Source: Hydractinia symbiolongicarpus | Taxonomy: Eukaryota > Cnidaria > Hydrozoa > Anthoathecata > Hydractiniidae | Direction: 5' to 3' | DNA: 60,000 bases | Assembly (NCBI RefSeq): GCF_029227915.1 | Contig: NC_079883.1 | Location: 24,306,001 to 24,366,000, forward strand | Shown here: piece after piece, positions 54,778 to 60,000 of the stretch | Layout of the letters: each line of letters opens with the position of its first letter | How positions within the stretch are numbered: the stretch's first letter is position 1 | Program-made: the position numbers and the translations under genes | Notes under the pieces: generated by a model | Databases searched by the model: none | Told to the model about the DNA's origin: nothing | Seen by the model: the letters and a program-made list of their open reading frames with translations, nothing else

Positions 54778-57400
54778 TTCGTTTTGAATTCGACATAAAA
54801 ATTACATCATCGAATTAGGGAAAGTCGTATTGACCCGTGACCATCACAATAAGGAGAAATATATTCCACTGTTTCTTAATTTAACCACCCGTTTGCAAAT
54901 GTGTAAAGATACTAAATTATAAAAAAAAATCAGCACTCACAAAGATGTAAACAGACTGTTTTATATTTTAGGTCTAGTGTGATGTCGTTCTGCAAAGTTT
55001 TAGGTGAAAATTTAGCGTTTTTATGTGAAAATCATCACATTTTTATAACCCTACGAAAATTTTCAATACAAACCATTTTAGTCTTTTTTTAAGACATTTT
55101 TTGTTATGATGGCTTGAACATGTAAATTAATAAATTAATTATTGAGCTGATTATGCCAGTCGGTCTGATCCTTGAAATCAACACAGTCATCACGAACTTT
55201 TATTCCGCAGGCGTGCCGTGCGCAGTTCGCCTCTTCTATAAATGGACGTTGGTTAGATGTATCTCCTTGACTTTCTAAACCTCCTTGATTCTGCCAATTA
55301 CATTTTTTGCGGCTTTGTTATGTATTATTGGTTTCTTATTTCACATATTCTATTTTTGTAGCCTAAAAAGATTGTAACCTGCCTTTACAATTACATTCTT
55401 CTTGGTTTTTAGAACTCCCCACCGTAAATTAAAATATTTAAGCGATAAAATTTCTAGCTAAGCTTTATTTTCTCACGTGATTTGTTACAGCCAATTAAAA
55501 AAGTATATAAAACTTTTATAAAATTGGTATAAAGGATGTTTTATAGGCGCTTTTAAAGAAAATTTAAGCGACTTTGCTGATCACAGACGGGCACAGCTTT
55601 CGTATTAATACAATAGACTAGTCATTAAAACCTACTTAGATTTTTTTAAAGTTTAAAGTTGTTCTTATCACAAACTTTTTAAAACAATTTGACAAAAACA
55701 ATGTATAATTGCCGCGCCTTTGCCCGTGTATCTTTTTATAACAAAACATATACATTGCTCGTGATTTTGAAACTTGTCACCGCACAATTTGAAATATAAT
55801 AGCAAAATTCTTAGCTATTGAAGTCATTTTTTTATCACGTGATTCATTCTAGCCAATTAAAAACGCGTAGAAAACTTTTTAAAAATACAGACAATACAGA
55901 CATTTTTATAGAGGATGCTTGGCTATAATCGCTTAAAGAGATTTATGGAAAATATAAAATCGGCTTTTCCGGTCGACGAGCACAACATTAGTATTAATAT
56001 AATGGATTTTATATTATGATTAATAAGCCTTTAAAAGATGTTATTCATAACAGTGATGATAAGGATTTTATAAGTTCAAACAACAATACGCCGCTTACCT
56101 GAAACATATTTACTTGATCAAAAAGAATATAAAAATACAAATAAATCACACAAGTGGGCAAGATAATTCTGTAGTCTTGTTGTCTTTTTTGACTCAACAC
56201 AAAAAACAGAAAATCCTGTCACCCACTCTGAACTTCTGTCAAGAAAAATAATCTTGATATCACCAGCAAAATATGATGTCATAAAAAGTGACATTAGCCA
56301 CTCAAATCACACATTTAAGACAAGCAGTGAAAAGAAAACAAATATCGATATTATGGAAACTCTAAAAGTGTTTTTTTTTTATTTTATTTTATTTAAAAAT
56401 TAGAAACACAAGTAGCATGCTACTAAAGGATTAAAATACAATGGCCGCAGCAAATAGAAGACGCAAATCGTCTTTTAAACCCCTTTAATGGTTAAGCTAT
56501 TTACAGTTATTGAATTTTGTGAAAACGTAAAAATGTAAAATCACACCAAGACATAATAAAATCGAGATACGTCATTGCAAGGACGATGTTCTTTACAACC
56601 CTTTTGAATCTACCTATACTAATATTCATTTTAAATTTATGGTCTTCTGTGGTCTTCTAATTTTTATAGAAAAGCCACTTAATTTCAGAGTTGTTTTTGA
56701 TATAACGAAATTATCTTTGGAATACCTTGTGTCGTATTTAGGATCAATGAAAGAAATTTATTAACAAACACCAACGCACAGAAAGCTTTTTTTATCTTGA
56801 ACATGAAAACTAAGACTTGGTGGATATTGAGTTTGTAGATGTTTAAAACTCTAAATTTCATATAAAATCTCGGATGGTGTGTAGCTGTCTGCACCGAATA
56901 CTATCCTACAAGGATATTTATGTTTGCTGAAGAGCTTACTCAGTTTAGTGGTTTGTGCTTGCTCATACAATATTCAGTATTGATTTAACTGTAAAAGTTA
57001 AACCGATATTTTAGAAATTTTACTTAAGTTTGTATATATAAGATTGTATATATTGTTTCCAAAAAGATGGTCTGGACGCCGGCAATGGCTCATTGTTTAG
57101 CCTTTAGCTAATTATTTAGTTTGCGCCCAGGCCTCCGAAAGTACACAAAAACTTGAAATGGCTGATTATTAGTGGGCTACTCCCATCGTTTCAAGCTCTT
57201 GTGCAATATTTGAGCATATTTACAAAATCCATGGTGTAAATTGCCCGATTTATGGTTGTTTTGTTTCTTGAAATCTTCTAACAATCATTTTAACAAGAAA
57301 TAGAGAAGTGAACTATTGAACAATTTTAATGTTTTGAATTTAAGATCATAATCAGCATCATTGAATTGGTGTGTAGTAGAAAATTAAAAACAATGTTTTA
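54778..57400. other. Non-coding region, mostly AT-rich
   Basis: One repeat copy (about 55140-55320, with ATGGACGTTGGTTAGATGTATCTCC) belongs to the 39580 family. Two blocks near 55430-55560 and 55800-55920 are similar to each other (TCACGTGATTTGTTACAGCCAATTAAAA versus TCACGTGATTCATTCTAGCCAATTAAAA), a diverged duplication. No gene is supported. Confidence 0.5.
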
Positions 57401-57402
57401 AC

Positions 57403-57600
57403 AGGCTTTTTGTTTGCTGTGTAAACCTAAAGATTTCAAATTTGATAAATAGCAGCGGTACATCCAAAAACCTAATTCGGAAAATATGTATTACGAAAGA
57501 TCGTGTTGTTGACGACTTGATAAAGAAGAGAATTGATGCTAGCCAAGTTTATATATTTGAAAGACACTTCAGAGAAGACCAGTTCTGCATATATACCTAC
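57403..57600 (+). pseudogene. Decayed THAP-like finger exon
   Basis: After TTTTAACAG at 57403, one frame reads A-F-C-L-L-C-K-P-K-D-F-K-F-D-K. The next frame continues S-S-G-T-S-K-N-L-I-R-K-I, I-K-K-R-I-D-A-S-Q-V-Y-I-F-E-R-H-F-R-E-D-Q-F. The layout C-x2-C ... (C)-x2-H-F is that of a THAP finger, but the third Cys is Phe and a frame change separates the halves. It appears unrelated in sequence to the THAP at 54.2-54.8 kb. Confidence 0.4.
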
Positions 57601-57829
57601 CGAGTATCCTTATTTGTAATCATCATTGTTAGCTTTTAAGTGTGTCTCCTCGACTAACAAGAAGCTGCCTTCTGTCTTTCTAGCTTATTTAGCTAGCTAG
57701 CTAAAACTAAAACAAAGACTACATGTCTAAAAAGTGCTAAAAGCTATCTTTTTATTAATTTTATATATCTGGCATGCTTCTTCCCTACAACCTGAGTTTG
57801 AATTAACTTGTATACATAATTGCTAATTT

Positions 57830-58960
57830 ATTCTTTTCTCAATAGATTTTAACACAAAAATCGTATGCATTGTTTTCTGCTCGTCAAACCAACTGAGACT
57901 ATTATCTCATACGCCATACTATTCAAGCTTTGCCACAAGAATTTCATGATCTATTGTGTCAAAAGCTTTAGAAAGGTCAATGAATAATCAAACAGTGAAA
58001 AAATTTCTAATGAATGCATCAGTAACATGGTTGACTGAATAAAGTGAAGCGTGATCGGTTGAGTGTTTCCTTTGAAACCCGCCATGTGTGTTGTAAAGCA
58101 TTTTATTGTCAGTCAAATATGTATAGAGTCTGTTATACATAATTTGTTCTAACAATTTAGAAAAACGAGGAAGTGCAGCTATAGATGGTCCTGTAGCTTG
58201 TAACTTTGGCATTATGTCCAACTTGGAAAATTGGAGTGGTTTGCGCAAATTTTAATTTATCTCTGAAAATTTACCATTTTTAAATGAAAGATTGGAAACT
58301 TAATGAAGCGGAAACATGGTGATGTCAGAAATATACTTTATTACATTATACGCTAATGCCATCAATGCCTGCATTTTTTTATTATTTTGAGACTTCCAAA
58401 TGCTGTTAGCATTCTTTAATAGTTAACTCGGATTCTATTATTGTTAAACTGAGCGTTTTGAATAAGGTTGATAGTTCTTAATTTGAGCCAACGTTTACAA
58501 AAAAATCATTTAAACTATTACAAATACCTGCTTTATTGTAAATAAACTTTTTTGGGTGTTTTTGGTAGGTTTTTTTTCTCACCTCTACTTATTCTAAAAA
58601 TTTCTTTGATAATGTCTCAAATCTTTTTTGCATTTTCCCTACTTTTAATAAGAAGGTCTTAGAAATAAAAATTTTTAAAAACATTCTTGTAGCTTTTGTA
58701 TCTGGTTTCAATATAAAATGACTTTCATATAAAAAATTTTCATATAATCTTTATCGTATTGCTTATAGAAAAGACGAGAATATGTCATACGCCTCATTGA
58801 CTTCGCCAACTACGGTTGCCATGCTCCAATCAATATATTCATTAACTAAGAGGTTCTTCATTAATTTGTTGGCCGTAATTTTTTTAATTGGGTATCTTCA
58901 GTTGTCGTCCTGTCTGTTTAAAAAAGTTGGAAAATGATCAGTAAGGTCTGTTCTTATTAT
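57830..58960 (-). pseudogene. Decayed LINE reverse transcriptase (CR1/jockey-like)
   Basis: The minus strand reads, with frame changes: N-E-A-Y-D-I-F-S-S-F-L near 58790, A-G-I-C-N-S-L-N-D-F-F-V-N-V-G near 58520, then I-A-A-L-P-R-F-S-K-L-L-E-Q-I-M-Y-N-R-L, H-G-G-F-Q-R-K-H-S-T-D-H-A and F-I-D-L-S-K-A-F-D-T-I-D-H-E-I-L near 57950. These are in the order of a non-LTR element from the linker into RT blocks 1-4. It is a different family from the RTE-like LINE at 33-37 kb and much older. Confidence 0.7.
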
Positions 58961-59006
58961 TCTTGTAGCTGAAGTTATAAATATTGTTGGATATAATATT
59001 ATATAA

Positions 59007-59040
59007 CTAGTCGATAAAGCCCGTGGAGAAATCCACTTAG
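59007..59040 (-). mobile_element. Weak Helitron-like terminus
   Basis: ACTAGTCGATAAAGCCCGTGGAGAAATCCAC is the inverse of a hairpin-CTAG-T end. The stem is shorter (GTGGA/TCCAC) than in the other copies, and the following sequence does not match them. Confidence 0.35.
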
Positions 59041-59544
59041 GCAAAAGGTCAATAAAAAAAATTGTTTTAGATGTTTTGCTGACGTTAGGAGTGCAGATGG
59101 GAAATATCGCGAAATTTGTTTATTCTTTGTCTGTAATTTTTAGAGGTGAAATGGCTGATCAAAATAATGTACAGGATCATATGCTCTCGACGAACGCATA
59201 AGGAGATATCTTGGATTAAAAATTTTGCTGACGTCAGCAATGACCCGTCAAAACCCTTAGAAATTTGCATACCTGTCGCTTTCATCGTATAGATCTTGAA
59301 ACTCTGATTAAGAAAATGTATAGCATCATGTACTGTTGATAAACGGTTGCAGAGATATTAGGGTTTGAAGTTTTTGGATGACGTCATCAAACGGTCCATT
59401 CCGAAATGGATTCAGGGACCCAGGTTTGGGAAAATCACCCAAATTGGTCCTAGGTTGACTATTTTTTACGGGGGGTATTCTATAGTTTAGTCCAATACTG
59501 CTTTATTTTCCATTCCACGAACCTGTTATGCTTCTTATGGCCTA

Positions 59545-60000
59545 ATGGCAAAAAACATTTTGTCGCAGGCTGATCCTGCATTCACATTAAACGTTTCGGA
59601 CAACACAAGGAATAATAACAACGATAAAGAGATGTGGCAGATACTGGAAGCAAAACTTCCTTCTTCAGAGCTGAAGAAGGAAGGGCTAGGAAGCTATGAT
59701 ACTACGAAGAAAGTTATACCGTTATCTAAGACTACGATAGAACAAAATCCCGAACCTCCTAAAGCAGAAATCCACATTTGTTCCTGCGGAAAGGTTACAA
59801 AGAGCGCCGGTGGTTTAAACAACACAAAAAGAAATGCATTTCTGCTGGAAAAGAAGTACATCAGCGGACAAACAAAAAATGACCGTTACAAATGAAGCTA
59901 TTACACGGCAACCTAATAAGACGTCGTGCGTACCCATGGAAGATATTAGGAGATTAAAGAACGAAATTGACGACATATATGATGCTATTTGCCATTGGAA
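59545..60000 (+). pseudogene. Frameshifted frame with a C2HC-like finger, cut by the window edge
   Basis: From ATG 59545 the frame is polar (M-A-K-N-I-L-S-Q-A-D-P-A-F) and reaches H-I-C-S-C-G-K-V-T-K-S-A-G-G-L-N near 59774-59820. The matching finger end Q-H-K-K-K-C lies in another frame. A third frame is open from about 59820 to the edge (N-E-A-I-T-R-Q-P-N-K, E-D-I-R-R-L-K-N-E-I-D-D-I-Y-D-A-I). So either two shifts broke it or splicing at AAG|GTTACA (59797) occurs. The C-x-C-G-K...G-G-L-x-x-H-K-x-x-C finger resembles those in retroelement-encoded proteins; that link is inference. Confidence 0.4.

Overview
This window is AT-rich nuclear DNA from an animal. Genes are split by GT-AG introns with consistent phases. 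It contains non-LTR retrotransposons, tRNA-derived and fold-back repeats, a long minisatellite and metazoan domain families (EGF, sushi, Ig, vWA, BTB-BACK-Kelch, C2H2, chromo, THAP). The repeat style (CCTCGTCCCC-type elements, an RTE-like LINE with a (TGA)n tail, Helitron-like ends) and the protein style fit a cnidarian, possibly a hydrozoan. That assignment is inference; no marker gene settles it.

Layout. (1) 1-13801, + strand: the 3' part of one very large gene for a modular extracellular protein. Twelve exons are visible and join in phase to give about 2,503 residues: EGF repeats, two sushi domains, another EGF, a long unrecognised core with coiled coils, a glycine-zipper hydrophobic segment and an RRRR site, two Ig domains, a GCC2/GCC3-type Cys module, a vWA domain with an intact MIDAS, and a probable degenerate second vWA. 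(2) 13.8-21.7 kb: no convincing gene; two perfect hairpins, a 1.9-kb array of 32-bp repeats with higher-order periods of 256 and 1,024 bp, a Helitron-like end, a broken Cys-repeat exon and a tRNA-derived SINE. (3) 21762-27359, +: a BTB-BACK-Kelch gene (six exons, 1,061 aa) with a roughly 500-residue Lys-rich N-terminal extension, convergent with (4) 28075-32007, -: a six-exon C2H2 gene (881 aa, about 15 fingers). (5) 32.1-36.8 kb: a 649-bp inverted-repeat element between TTAA sites, a tandem duplication of one of its ends, an (AT)n tract and a nearly intact RTE-like LINE with one nonsense codon. (6) 38107-44373, +: a five-exon gene joining a chromodomain to seven C2H2 fingers (566 aa), its introns full of repeats. 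(7) 44.4-60 kb: mostly gene-poor, with a small minus-strand gene, two weak small genes, decayed coding sequence, a THAP cassette inside a 12-bp inverted-repeat element, a second broken THAP finger, a decayed minus-strand reverse transcriptase and an ORF cut by the right edge.

How the genes relate. Nothing suggests a shared pathway. The large extracellular protein would act at the cell surface or in matrix; the Kelch protein would be a CUL3-type substrate adaptor; the two C2H2 proteins would be nuclear DNA-binding factors. The strongest candidate for something undescribed is the central core of the large extracellular protein. Next come the chromodomain-C2H2 fusion, the THAP cassette and the nested-period minisatellite.
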